IMG/VR virus record: IMGVR_UViG_3300042555_003436
Coordinates: 1 to 46,729 of that record
DNA from: a virus
Length of the DNA stretch: 46,729 nt
Reading direction: 5' to 3' (one strand)
Shown here: in pieces, positions 1 through 10,499 of the stretch
Layout of the letters: each line of letters begins with the position of its first letter
Numbering within the stretch: the stretch's first letter is position 1
Notes under the pieces: model-generated
Told to the model about the DNA's origin: nothing
Database searches by the model: none
The model's input: the letters and a program-made list of their open reading frames with translations, nothing else
Translations under genes and position numbers: made by a program

Positions 1-1867
1 TTCTTGGTCTAAACTTTATGACACTTATGCTGACCATATTCATTATATTTATGATGACCCAAATGGCAACTATATTTTTATTAGCGCTGATAATGGAACT
101 TATGGATATTTTAAGTCAATAAATGGTTTTAAAAAAATAGTTTCATATTCTTATGATACAAATCAACTAAACTCTACTTGGAGATCTTACACTGGATCTG
201 GTATTACTTGGACAGATTTAGGAGACATTGAAAGCTACAATTTTGTTGCATATAGAGGTCAAACTCAAGCAATAAATTACACAGGAGCTATTGGAAGTTC
301 ATTTATCCCTCCAACAGGTTTTACAAATAGTTCTGTTTCATTTGAAGGGGCAGTGTTAGCTTCAAAAGATGGCGCATTATCATTTAGAATTGATAGTAGT
401 GTTGGGTATAATTTATTTGTTAATGATACTCTACAAATAAGTAATTATAATCAATCTACAAATTTAACGACTCTTTATTCAACAAACGCTTTTAATACAA
501 CAGAAGGCGATTTACTCAAGATAAAGCTTCAAACTACTAATAATGTTGGGTCTGGAACTACTTTTAAATTATTGTGGCAAAAAGCAGCTGGAGAAACATT
601 TGAAGCAATTCCATCTTCGCAATTCTACGGCTCAAGTAAAATAAAATCTGTCACTGCAATTGGAAATACATTCTACGGTGCTGGAATGGATGGTAGTGTT
701 TATGAATTTACTACAACTCCATATGAAAACAACAGTAGATATATTTATGCTAGATTCAAGGATGAAGCAGGCAACATTCAAGGCGTAGCTCTTCCAGCTC
801 ATGCTTCTGGATTTCCATTAGTAAGTGACAGAATGATACAGGTGGCAAATACAGCAAATAACACAAGTTCATTTATTCAATACACCAACACTACTATTGT
901 CTCAAATTCAAATACAACAATCAATCCTGTGACTGGAAATACTCAGAACAACCAGAATAATAATCCAACACAGGGTCAAACAAATGCAAATACTACACCC
1001 ACAACAACGACAAATACTAATTCTAATAACCAGAATTTATCTACGACTAATAATTCAGGCGTTATCTATCAAATTCAAAAGAATGCTGACAACTCGCTAT
1101 CTAGGAAGGGGATTTATGTTCCCCCTTCAAGAACTTACCCAGTTTACGCTCCTGACCGTAAAATCAGAGAGTATGGAATTTATGAAGTTCAGCCAATTTA
1201 TGTTCCAACACTTATTACGTGGACACAGATTGTTGCCTTAATTTTAAATAAATATCCATCAAGCCCAGATTCTTCATTAGATAACGGCACACAAGTTAAT
1301 ATTTATGTAAAAACTGGCAATACAAGAGCAGAATGTATTGCTGCATCATACGGAGATCCTCAGTCATTGTCCACAATCAATGACAGTCTTGCACAAACAA
1401 CTACACAATCACTGTCAGTAGATTTATCTGCATATTCAGGAAAATGGTTGCAATACAAAGTAGAGTTGATAACTGCTACTCCAAATGTCACTCCAGAATT
1501 GCTGTCTTTGACTATTTCTTACACTTCATCAACAGGCAGCTATTTCTTCACAAGAATGTTTGATACATCTAATTATGACACTGATGCTCCAATGATTAAA
1601 AGAGGATTATTATCCTCTAACGAATTAAAAAACAATGGTAGCATCGTGTACGGATACACAACTTCTGATGACACTAATGAAACATTTAATTTTGCTAACT
1701 ACACAGTAATTTCGCCTAATCAAACATTCGAATTATCAGAAGCATCAAGCAAAATTAGATTTGGAATTTTTCTTACAAGTGTAGGAACAACTCCATCTAT
1801 GGTCTATGATTTTGCCGTACAACTTGATATAGGAGATGCTAGCATCAAATTCAATCCAAGTTTATAG
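1..1867 (+). CDS. Large virion (tail/baseplate-like) protein, 5' end missing
   Basis: The reading frame is open from base 2 to the TAG at 1865-1867, so the window cuts into this gene and its true start lies upstream. An internal GTG at 353 has no ribosome binding site and is unlikely to be the start. The visible part (about 621 residues) is rich in Ser, Thr, Asn and Tyr, like phage tail proteins. Around bases 360-580 the pattern GALSFRIDSS, a Gly-Tyr-x-Leu-x-Val step, and a final KLLWQ resembles a PA14-type beta domain, which binds carbohydrate in other proteins. Bases about 870-1050 encode a low-complexity Asn/Thr/Gln linker. The C-terminal third looks all-beta. It ends 5 bases before the next giant tail gene, so the two are probably co-transcribed and sit in the same structure. 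The PA14 assignment is tentative. Confidence 0.72.
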   Translation, partial: SWSKLYDTYADHIHYIYDDPNGNYIFISADNGTYGYFKSINGFKKIVSYSYDTNQLNSTWRSYTGSGITWTDLGDIESYNFVAYRGQTQAINYTGAIGSSFIPPTGFTNSSVSFEGAVLASKDGALSFRIDSSVGYNLFVNDTLQISNYNQSTNLTTLYSTNAFNTTEGDLLKIKLQTTNNVGSGTTFKLLWQKAAGETFEAIPSSQFYGSSKIKSVTAIGNTFYGAGMDGSVYEFTTTPYENNSRYIYARFKDEAGNIQGVALPAHASGFPLVSDRMIQVANTANNTSSFIQYTNTTIVSNSNTTINPVTGNTQNNQNNNPTQGQTNANTTPTTTTNTNSNNQNLSTTNNSGVIYQIQKNADNSLSRKGIYVPPSRTYPVYAPDRKIREYGIYEVQPIYVPTLITWTQIVALILNKYPSSPDSSLDNGTQVNIYVKTGNTRAECIAASYGDPQSLSTINDSLAQTTTQSLSVDLSAYSGKWLQYKVELITATPNVTPELLSLTISYTSSTGSYFFTRMFDTSNYDTDAPMIKRGLLSSNELKNNGSIVYGYTTSDDTNETFNFANYTVISPNQTFELSEASSKIRFGIFLTSVGTTPSMVYDFAVQLDIGDASIKFNPSL

Positions 1868-1872
1868 ACAAT

Positions 1873-4800
1873 ATGGCTAATCGTACATCAATTTACAAGT
1901 TTTTATATTCATCGTTTGGCGATATTTGGTATCCAGGTTATGACTATGAAAATATGCTTACAGCTGAAACCAATTTTTCAGGCATATACTCTTTCTTTGG
2001 GCCTGGAATCATCAATGGGTGGAATGTAACAAAGTTAGAAGATAGTAGAGCTGATCAAATTTTGCTTCTTGATGGATACAATTCTAGTGCATCAAGCGAA
2101 TATGGTCAAAAACTTGCTTTATTGAATCTTAATTTTTCTATAACTTGTTTAGCAGCTACAACTACAAATATTACTTTATCCAATACTCAAACAATAGATG
2201 GTATTTCTGTAGTAGTTGGTGATTTGGTATTAGTGAAAAATCAATCCACATCTTCTCAAAATGGCGTTTATACTGTCGCCTCTGGCTCATGGACTAGACA
2301 TTCTTTACTTAATTCTTCTTCAGATTATTCTGATAACTTTGTTGTTTATGTAAGTTCAGGCACAGTAAATCAAAAAACTTTATGGATTGGCAGTGTTGCA
2401 TCGTCAAACTTTACATTAGATACAAGTAATTTATATTTTGAAAATGCTTTCAAACAGTGCATAAAAGTTAGCACAGGCGATGGCATCATTGATAAATATG
2501 CAGCAAAGACAGAAAAACCATATTACTTTAGGCAAACAATTGGTAATATTTTTTATGTCTGGGCTGAGTCTGGAATATCTACTTTATCTGATGAAGTATG
2601 TAATATTACTTGCCCATTAATTCCTGATGCTAAATACAACACATATTCGAATGCAGTCTATCTTGCAACTGTAATTTATAAAGCAGACCCAACATATACT
2701 GATTATAATGTTATTTCAGAAATAATATATGAAGAAAGAAGAAATCAAATAAATGAATCTTCAGGAGAATTTCAAAGACAACTTCAACTTTCATACCTCA
2801 AACACAAACATTTGGGAGAAATTAATTCAGCTTCCAAAATAGATTTAGGAAATTATCTAGTCTTGTTTGCATCAAATAATGATGGAAGTCTTTCTTATGA
2901 CAATACCAATATTTTTGTACTCAAGAAGTCTGATGGATCAATTTTTAACGAATCTTTGACAAGATACGGCACTCCTGTTGTAAAACTCGATGGAACTATA
3001 CTTTCTACTTCAGATTATTCAATAAGTGAAACAAATAAATTATATTTATATCAAAATATAAAGGCAACTTCTAAAATAGAAGTATATTTGCCATATTCTA
3101 CTGACAAAACTCTTTTTGCTATAGATGTCAATCAAGCTTTGCTTTCAAGTTCATTAGTCTTTGAAAGTTATATAAGTTTGACAGATGGCACGATTTATCA
3201 ATTTACTGACGCTCTTGGAGTTACTACAGATAAGTACAATTATTTTTCTTGGACAGATTTTCAATATAATGATGCAAAAGTTTATTTGTCAGAAAATCTT
3301 ATTGAACCAGTAAATTATGAAATCAATCCGTATTCTGGAACAATACTCCTCAAGAGTTCAATACCTAACTATGATAACTTCACATTTTCAGATTTAAGAG
3401 TAATTATTATCTCTCGCAAAGAAGAAATTAGAAATTCACTTTCAAATGATTTTATCAATAGTTTATCTGCAGACAGTATATCAACTGGTAAAATATCACT
3501 CAATAACTTAAGAATAAACCATTTTAGCGAGAATAGATATAAAGAAACTTTGACTTTCGTTCCTGATAAATTCTTAGTAACAGGTATCGGAAAATCATAC
3601 TTATATCCTCAGAATACAAATTCGTCCATTCAATACAATGATAGTTTATGCTTCTTCTATAAAAGTGCAAATATTTTTTCTAGTTTAAATTTAATTTATG
3701 TTGCTTCTTCTAGGGGTTTGTTTCAATTTAATATCAATAGCAACACAGCACAAACTACAAACTGGCAAAATGATTTTGGAAAAATATTATCACTACAAGA
3801 CAATATAATTTATCCGACAAATGAAAATTATTTTAAGAAAGTTTATGCATCAACAACTTTAGGGAAAGTTTATTATAAAGATACTGAGGATGTATGGTCT
3901 GAATTAAAACTTCCTATAACAGAAAGCGGAATAGCAAAAACCATAAGTGCTTTTAAGATTTCTTCTGATAAAACTGCAGACGGATCTTATCAAACTTATC
4001 AATATGGTTTGACAAACGATAAAGTTTATTACAGTATCATTCCAGACAATACAGCTTATCAAAATTGGAATTGGAGTGAAATTTCAAGTTTTTATAATAG
4101 CTCAGGTACTGCAATAACTAATATCTATAATCTTTCTGGAATTGAAGAAATATCTGTTCAAAAAACTACTTTTGTTGAAAATGCTGAAGATGATGTCACT
4201 ATTCAAAGAGCGTTATACATTGGAGCAATAGGTACAAGCACTAAAGGACTTTACTACGGAGACTTTAGCCAATTATTACAAATATTTGACGAGCCAGTAA
4301 AGGGAATTTATTGGATTCAAGATGGCACTTACAAAAATAATATTATCTGGTGGAATGATTATCAAGCATTTATAACTCACACTGCAAAGTATATTGAAGA
4401 TGCTACAGGTAAGTATTGGTCTCTTCCATTCTCGCAACCTACTACTTCTTTTAGTAATGCTTTATGTGCTACTACTGGGGATATCTCACTAACAGGAACA
4501 CAAATAATTGATGGTGTATCTGTAAGTGCTGGTAATATTGTTTTAGTTAAGAACCAAACAACTAAATCAGAGAATGGAATTTATGTTGCATCTGCTGGAA
4601 GTTGGACAAGATCAACTGAATTAGATGTCAACGCTGAATTCATCAATTGGAAAACTGTTTACGTCTTAAGCGGAACAATTAATGCTGATAGCTCTTGGCA
4701 CCTTGTAGTTGAAGATGCGTTTAATTTTGGAACTTCTGATGTTGTATGGGAAGTTCAGAGACTTAAGATATATCAAAATTCAACTCCTACTGGGGCTGGT

Positions 4801-7800
4801 TCTAGTAATATCATTAATTGCGTAGTTCAAAGAAATTCAACTACATTTCCAACTGATTATTTAGTTGGTCATTCAAATGGAATTGCAAGACTACAAGAAA
4901 CATCTTTTGGATCTACAACAGCATATACTGAATTATTTTGGGAACCTGTCTTCCAAGGATCAGTAAATGCTCTTTATAGTTATGATGATACTTCAAATTA
5001 TGGAAAATTATATGCTGGAACAAACAACGGCATTTTCATTAGCACAGAACTTCTTTGGCAAGATGTAAATATTTCAAACACTCTTTCTCTTGATTATCGA
5101 TGGAAAAGAGCCAATGATACATTTAGCGAAAATGATACAGAGTTTGCAGTTTTTGATAAAGAATATAATCAAATAACTAGCTTTTCCTTAAATTATCCTT
5201 ATCAAATGGTATCAATTGGAACTTCATATGTGCCTGGTAATCAGCTATTCTATGAAAGAAGTTTCAATACTTTCACAACAAATCCTTGGAATAATACACA
5301 AACTGATAGCACAAGAATAATTACTTATATCAACAATGAACCAAGTACAATTCCATTTTATTCCAATGCGTCTGAAGGCAAAATAACATTTACCCAATCA
5401 GTACTTAAAAAAGATATTGATAATGTAAAATTGTCTGTAGTTCATGATTTTCCAACAATATCGGATGCTGGAACAAAACCTCATTCTTCAACATTTGTTC
5501 CACTATATAAAACAAAAAAACCTATTGCATTACTAGCTAGAGCAAACTCAAATACAGACACTAAAATATATGTCAATCAAGATATAGAAAATTATTCTCT
5601 GATAGAATTGAAGAATGGCAATAATTATGAAATTGCCATAATAAAATCAATTGATAATACTTCTTTTCCTTCAGAAATCTCATTATCTGTAGCAAGACTT
5701 ACAAGCACTACTACATTTGATGTTGGTACAGAAGTATATGGTATTAAAAATGAGATTGTTTCTGGATTGGAAGATGATCTTTATCTTGCAATTTCAAATC
5801 AGACATACAACTTGGCATCTGAAAATAATTCCAATATTCAAGAGTTAGCAAGAAAAATCAAATCAATAAATTCAACTATATTTGACTTTACTGCGCCATT
5901 TATATCACAAACAGATACAAGAGGACTTAAGAACACTTTATTAATTAATAATTTCTCAAGTAATGCTAGTTTTGATAGTTTAAATTCATCATTCAAAAAC
6001 AGAACAGAATTAATTCCAACAGTAAATGATTTTGAAAGTGATCCAATCCAAGTCAAGGGAATTATTGGTTTGACAAAAGATGGCACAGGTACAAGAATAA
6101 TTACTGAAAAGGGTGTTTGGAAATATACTGGATATTGGGAGCTTGAAAGCACATTAGACAGTGCTTTTGATACCAGTTATATTTCATATAATCCGAATCT
6201 TGAAATAATTGTTGGCGCTTCTAATGGGCTTTGGAAGTTTGACACAACTTGGCAAAAACAAACTTCATCAGCAAGACAAAATGCATATCTCACTGGTTTC
6301 TGGAATGGTTCTTTATTTGAAGCATTTGCAACTAGTGATGGATTAAGTATTAAGCTTGGTTCTACTACTTTCCTATCTGACTTCCTAAAACTTACTTCGA
6401 ATAATGTAAATGGACTTTTCAAAGGTACGTATACAAAGAATAGTGCTGGAACTGTATCTGAATTTGAAAGTTTACACGCAGCAGGAGACGATGGATATTA
6501 TGTTATGACAAATAGCACACAATATTCAACATTCTCTTCATTCCTTGTTCCGAGAAAAATGTTCAATGCTGGAAATCCTGAAGGCGTAAACAAATTCTAT
6601 AAATCTTTTCAAGCATATAGCGTTCCTTCACTTACAAAGAAATCAGAATATGCAAATCCATTATTTATTCTTACTAATGATGGTATTTTAAAAGTAAGAA
6701 ATTGGAAATATTCTTATCCAGATGATTTAAATTCTTCTGACTTCATTGTTGAGAGCAGATATTTGAGAGGACTACATTGTTTCTCTTATGCAATTGACAC
6801 TGAAGCCGCTATTGGATCTACTCCTGGCAAATCTAAAATTTACATCGGAACAAATGATGGAGTTTACAGATCTTTTGATGAGGGAAATTCTTTTGAAAGA
6901 TCAGACTACATTGGTACACTTCCAACTTGTGTTTATGATCTTCAAGTCTTTTCTTCTACATTTGACAGCATCACTCAAAATGTTTTAGTTGCTTGTAGTA
7001 ATAATGGAATTTGGTACACACTTGATGATGGTGATTGCTGGTATAGAACTGGTGAAAATACAAGTGAAGGATATAGTCCAGTACTATTTGCATCCAAGCC
7101 TTCAAATGACATCAGATTTATAAATAATGATAGTTCTTCAGTCGGATATTTAGCGCAGACATTTACTACATCTTCAACTGCAAGCACAATTTCAAAAGTA
7201 TCTGCATTCCTGTCAATTAGAGAACAAGACAACATTGCAAATTCTTCATATAATGACAGTCTTGCAAATACAACTCTTACTGCTTATGTTTACTCTGTTG
7301 ACGCCAATATAAGGCCACAAACTCAATTAGCTGCTTCAAGTCCTATCACATCTTCAAGTGTAAATGTTGGTGGATTTACAAGTTTCAATCTTATTAGTGC
7401 ATTAGATATACCAGGAACAGGATCAACAACTTTAGCCCTTGTTATTAAAGAAACAGCAAGTTCTATTCCAATCTTTAAGTGGAAAAAAGCATCTACAAGT
7501 AATCCTTATTCTGGATATGGATATACTAGTGCAAATGCTATAACTTGGACAGGAATTAGTACAAGTTATGACTTCTTCTTTCAAGCACATTATGACAATG
7601 CTTATGCTCCAATAGAAACTATTGTTCCTATTGGTAATTACAATAACACTGAAGTTAATTGGGATAGTGGAAAAAGCAAAGGTGTTATTTCTAGTGATGA
7701 TGGCTACTTATATCTAAAGCCTAAATTTGTAATATCAAACGTTTTTGATAATTCTGCTTCTATGAAGATGTCATCAGGATTCTCAAACGATTTCAACAAT

Positions 7801-10446
7801 CTGATTACAAATATTTTTACTAGAACTAATCAACAATACTATGCTCAATTTTCTTTTGCAGATCTTTGGACATTTGGCACTAGCATAAAGCACGAGACAG
7901 GAAGCGGGTTTACAAACTCTGGAATCGCAATCACTTCTATCATTGGATCATTGAAATATGATGGCGATAATAGCAACTTGTATGACTGCCTTGAGTACGC
8001 TCTAATTGGACAGCAACCAGCAGCAATTTCAGGTATTGCAGACACATCTTTGATTTCAACTTACAAGGATTACTTGTCAGATGAAAATTTGATAAGACTT
8101 GATTTGCTCAAGACAAGATATAAGAATGAAAGCAACAAGCAGTTAAATCTAGTTCCAAAAACAGGAAGCTCTACAGGATCAACTCTTACATTTTCTACTG
8201 ATGGAACTAATACTTTCACTTGGAATACAACAGACTATCCATATGCTGAAGTTGTCAAAAATGGAACTACTTTGGGTTCAGGATTTACTGTAATACCATC
8301 AACAGGCAAAGTATCTTTCACTTCATCAATTGGTAGCACAGATTCAGTTGTTGTATATTTGAGACAAGATTGGAATGGGTTAGCAGACACAATTCCAGCA
8401 AATACTACGGTTTCAAAGTATATGATGGAAAGATTAGCCAGTTTATATATTCCATTGACATTCGTTGTTTCTGATGCTGACAACGATAATGCAGTATCTA
8501 TTTTAAGTTTAGAAAACAATATAAATTATAGCTGGGGAAATCAAGGTACGAAATTAGTTGCTTTTGGTGTTGATGATAAGATAAACTCTGGAAACTTAAG
8601 ACAATTAGTTCAAAATACAAGTGGTCTTTATTTTGATGCTAGTTCTTCATACTGGGCTGGAATAACTACTTCTTTATTGCACGGCGGAGTTAATTCATTA
8701 TTTGCTGGCTATTGGAAGAAAGAAGTAGAATTTGACACTCCTAAATTTATTAAGTCAATTACTACTGCGTACACGGTTTCTACAGGTCAGAGTGTAGATA
8801 GTGCCTGCACAGTCAAATACAAGTATTCTTCTGATAAAAAGAACTATAGTGATTGGATTACTCTTACTTCAACATCTACTCTCAATAAAGAAATTACAAA
8901 CTTAAATTTCCAAATTGATATGACTGAAGGATGGAATAATGTTACAAGCCTTCCTGTTTCTCCGTATGTCAGCCAACTGTATTACATAGAAGTTTCTCCA
9001 GCTGTAAACTATTTCTTTACAACTGCTCTTACTTCAACTGATGATATCTTTGAATACATTCTTTCAACTGATTATTCTGACACCGATAAAGCAAAATTGA
9101 CTTGGGGTATTTGTAAGGGTAATAGTACAAACTGGAATGATTATGAAGAACTTATTAAAAATAATAATGGGATAATTTCTTCTAGACAAAGATCTTATAA
9201 ATATACAAATGTAGCTTCTTTTGAAAAACTTACTTGCATCAAGTCAGTAAATAACAATTTTACATATTTTGTCTATAACAATAATGAAAGATTTACTTGG
9301 TCGTTGACAGATACAGTTGAAGTCTATTTAAACTCTTCACTTCTTACCTCAAATCTTTACACAATCGACAATGTAAATGGAACAATAACATTCAGACAAG
9401 AAGTATTGTCTGGTAATCTTGTTCAAGTTTCTATAAGCAGAATAGGAACAAGATATGAGGCTTTTGGAGAAGGCACTGTTTCTACCGACTATAAGAACTA
9501 TTTTGCTATAAATGGAAGATGGCCTGAAGATAGTAAAATTGTAGTTTTAATCAACAATGAAATAGTTCGTGGCGGATATAAATTAGATCGTTATGATGGA
9601 AAAATAATATTTGACACTAATAAATCTTCTAGCGATATTATTACTGTATTTATCTTGCAAAGTTCTGATTATAGATTAGGACTTAAAGTTGAGACATATG
9701 CTTCAACAGCATCAAGTACTTACAACTTTGAATTCACACAAAATTCAGTGCCTAATTCAAATGTTTACTCTCATTACTTAAATACAAACATTCCATCCTT
9801 AAAGGCTGAAAGTTTGGCATTGAAATCAGATGTTTCATTTGCTTCTGTCGGATCTTCTACCCAAATTGCTAGTTCATCAAGAATTTACGTTGATTACAAT
9901 TATTTATCTGACAACAAGCAATACAAGCCAAAAACAAGATGGTACAGAACTAGAGTTTCAGGTGGAGGGACGACAACCATAGAATTGGACTCTTCACCAA
10001 ACTACAGAGATAGATTGGTTCAAAGAAAATCAGATTTGAATGCAGCTAATGATTATTTTAAGATTAATGATATCGTTTATGTGACATTAGAGCCAAATGA
10101 CAATTTTGATTATGGAATCATGTATACTTCTGAACCAATTGTAATTAGATCTTTATCTGCTCCTTATGTGTACGACGTTCAAATTAAATCCTTGAATACC
10201 ATTATTGACAATAAAATATCAGCAAATAGTTCATTGCAAGCATATTATAATTTCAATGGAAGTTCTGATCTTTCTACTATTGAATGGTTTGAATGGACAA
10301 ATGGTGTTTCAAATAAAATTTCTGAAGGTAGTTTGCTTAATCCAGCTGTCGTTTTAAGAAATATGGCAATATCTTTCATAGTCAAACCTTATGATGGAAC
10401 AACTTACGGAACACCAATAGAAAGTCAAGTTCTTTACATTGTGTAA
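1873..10446 (+). CDS. Giant 2857-residue virion protein with vWA-like, Asp-box and tail-repeat domains
   Basis: The protein has no enzyme signature and is built from beta modules. (1) Two copies of a tail repeat with core DG-x7-VLVKNQ-x4-NG-x-Y, at about residues 93-180 and 865-960; the same repeat recurs in the 1941-residue protein at 28913-34738. (2) Asp-box-like turns typical of beta-propellers near residues 1660 and 1720 (SFDEGNSFER, TLDDGDCWYR). (3) A von Willebrand A-like domain with a MIDAS motif D1959-N-S1961-A-S1963, NSNLYDCLEYAL near 2033, and a later FVVSDADNDNA strand near 2197. (4) Repeated sandwich modules of the form Y-x-ID-x-x-x-G-x-I-x-F. (5) An Ig-like C-terminus. No Shine-Dalgarno is evident; it starts 5 bases after the previous stop. 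Probably a baseplate, tail-tip or fibre scaffold; exact position in the virion is unknown. Confidence 0.85.
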   Translation: MANRTSIYKFLYSSFGDIWYPGYDYENMLTAETNFSGIYSFFGPGIINGWNVTKLEDSRADQILLLDGYNSSASSEYGQKLALLNLNFSITCLAATTTNITLSNTQTIDGISVVVGDLVLVKNQSTSSQNGVYTVASGSWTRHSLLNSSSDYSDNFVVYVSSGTVNQKTLWIGSVASSNFTLDTSNLYFENAFKQCIKVSTGDGIIDKYAAKTEKPYYFRQTIGNIFYVWAESGISTLSDEVCNITCPLIPDAKYNTYSNAVYLATVIYKADPTYTDYNVISEIIYEERRNQINESSGEFQRQLQLSYLKHKHLGEINSASKIDLGNYLVLFASNNDGSLSYDNTNIFVLKKSDGSIFNESLTRYGTPVVKLDGTILSTSDYSISETNKLYLYQNIKATSKIEVYLPYSTDKTLFAIDVNQALLSSSLVFESYISLTDGTIYQFTDALGVTTDKYNYFSWTDFQYNDAKVYLSENLIEPVNYEINPYSGTILLKSSIPNYDNFTFSDLRVIIISRKEEIRNSLSNDFINSLSADSISTGKISLNNLRINHFSENRYKETLTFVPDKFLVTGIGKSYLYPQNTNSSIQYNDSLCFFYKSANIFSSLNLIYVASSRGLFQFNINSNTAQTTNWQNDFGKILSLQDNIIYPTNENYFKKVYASTTLGKVYYKDTEDVWSELKLPITESGIAKTISAFKISSDKTADGSYQTYQYGLTNDKVYYSIIPDNTAYQNWNWSEISSFYNSSGTAITNIYNLSGIEEISVQKTTFVENAEDDVTIQRALYIGAIGTSTKGLYYGDFSQLLQIFDEPVKGIYWIQDGTYKNNIIWWNDYQAFITHTAKYIEDATGKYWSLPFSQPTTSFSNALCATTGDISLTGTQIIDGVSVSAGNIVLVKNQTTKSENGIYVASAGSWTRSTELDVNAEFINWKTVYVLSGTINADSSWHLVVEDAFNFGTSDVVWEVQRLKIYQNSTPTGAGSSNIINCVVQRNSTTFPTDYLVGHSNGIARLQETSFGSTTAYTELFWEPVFQGSVNALYSYDDTSNYGKLYAGTNNGIFISTELLWQDVNISNTLSLDYRWKRANDTFSENDTEFAVFDKEYNQITSFSLNYPYQMVSIGTSYVPGNQLFYERSFNTFTTNPWNNTQTDSTRIITYINNEPSTIPFYSNASEGKITFTQSVLKKDIDNVKLSVVHDFPTISDAGTKPHSSTFVPLYKTKKPIALLARANSNTDTKIYVNQDIENYSLIELKNGNNYEIAIIKSIDNTSFPSEISLSVARLTSTTTFDVGTEVYGIKNEIVSGLEDDLYLAISNQTYNLASENNSNIQELARKIKSINSTIFDFTAPFISQTDTRGLKNTLLINNFSSNASFDSLNSSFKNRTELIPTVNDFESDPIQVKGIIGLTKDGTGTRIITEKGVWKYTGYWELESTLDSAFDTSYISYNPNLEIIVGASNGLWKFDTTWQKQTSSARQNAYLTGFWNGSLFEAFATSDGLSIKLGSTTFLSDFLKLTSNNVNGLFKGTYTKNSAGTVSEFESLHAAGDDGYYVMTNSTQYSTFSSFLVPRKMFNAGNPEGVNKFYKSFQAYSVPSLTKKSEYANPLFILTNDGILKVRNWKYSYPDDLNSSDFIVESRYLRGLHCFSYAIDTEAAIGSTPGKSKIYIGTNDGVYRSFDEGNSFERSDYIGTLPTCVYDLQVFSSTFDSITQNVLVACSNNGIWYTLDDGDCWYRTGENTSEGYSPVLFASKPSNDIRFINNDSSSVGYLAQTFTTSSTASTISKVSAFLSIREQDNIANSSYNDSLANTTLTAYVYSVDANIRPQTQLAASSPITSSSVNVGGFTSFNLISALDIPGTGSTTLALVIKETASSIPIFKWKKASTSNPYSGYGYTSANAITWTGISTSYDFFFQAHYDNAYAPIETIVPIGNYNNTEVNWDSGKSKGVISSDDGYLYLKPKFVISNVFDNSASMKMSSGFSNDFNNLITNIFTRTNQQYYAQFSFADLWTFGTSIKHETGSGFTNSGIAITSIIGSLKYDGDNSNLYDCLEYALIGQQPAAISGIADTSLISTYKDYLSDENLIRLDLLKTRYKNESNKQLNLVPKTGSSTGSTLTFSTDGTNTFTWNTTDYPYAEVVKNGTTLGSGFTVIPSTGKVSFTSSIGSTDSVVVYLRQDWNGLADTIPANTTVSKYMMERLASLYIPLTFVVSDADNDNAVSILSLENNINYSWGNQGTKLVAFGVDDKINSGNLRQLVQNTSGLYFDASSSYWAGITTSLLHGGVNSLFAGYWKKEVEFDTPKFIKSITTAYTVSTGQSVDSACTVKYKYSSDKKNYSDWITLTSTSTLNKEITNLNFQIDMTEGWNNVTSLPVSPYVSQLYYIEVSPAVNYFFTTALTSTDDIFEYILSTDYSDTDKAKLTWGICKGNSTNWNDYEELIKNNNGIISSRQRSYKYTNVASFEKLTCIKSVNNNFTYFVYNNNERFTWSLTDTVEVYLNSSLLTSNLYTIDNVNGTITFRQEVLSGNLVQVSISRIGTRYEAFGEGTVSTDYKNYFAINGRWPEDSKIVVLINNEIVRGGYKLDRYDGKIIFDTNKSSSDIITVFILQSSDYRLGLKVETYASTASSTYNFEFTQNSVPNSNVYSHYLNTNIPSLKAESLALKSDVSFASVGSSTQIASSSRIYVDYNYLSDNKQYKPKTRWYRTRVSGGGTTTIELDSSPNYRDRLVQRKSDLNAANDYFKINDIVYVTLEPNDNFDYGIMYTSEPIVIRSLSAPYVYDVQIKSLNTIIDNKISANSSLQAYYNFNGSSDLSTIEWFEWTNGVSNKISEGSLLNPAVVLRNMAISFIVKPYDGTTYGTPIESQVLYIV

Positions 10447-10499
10447 AGGAATTGGGAAAATTATATAAAGAATAATATACTTGTATCGAGGTGAACAAA

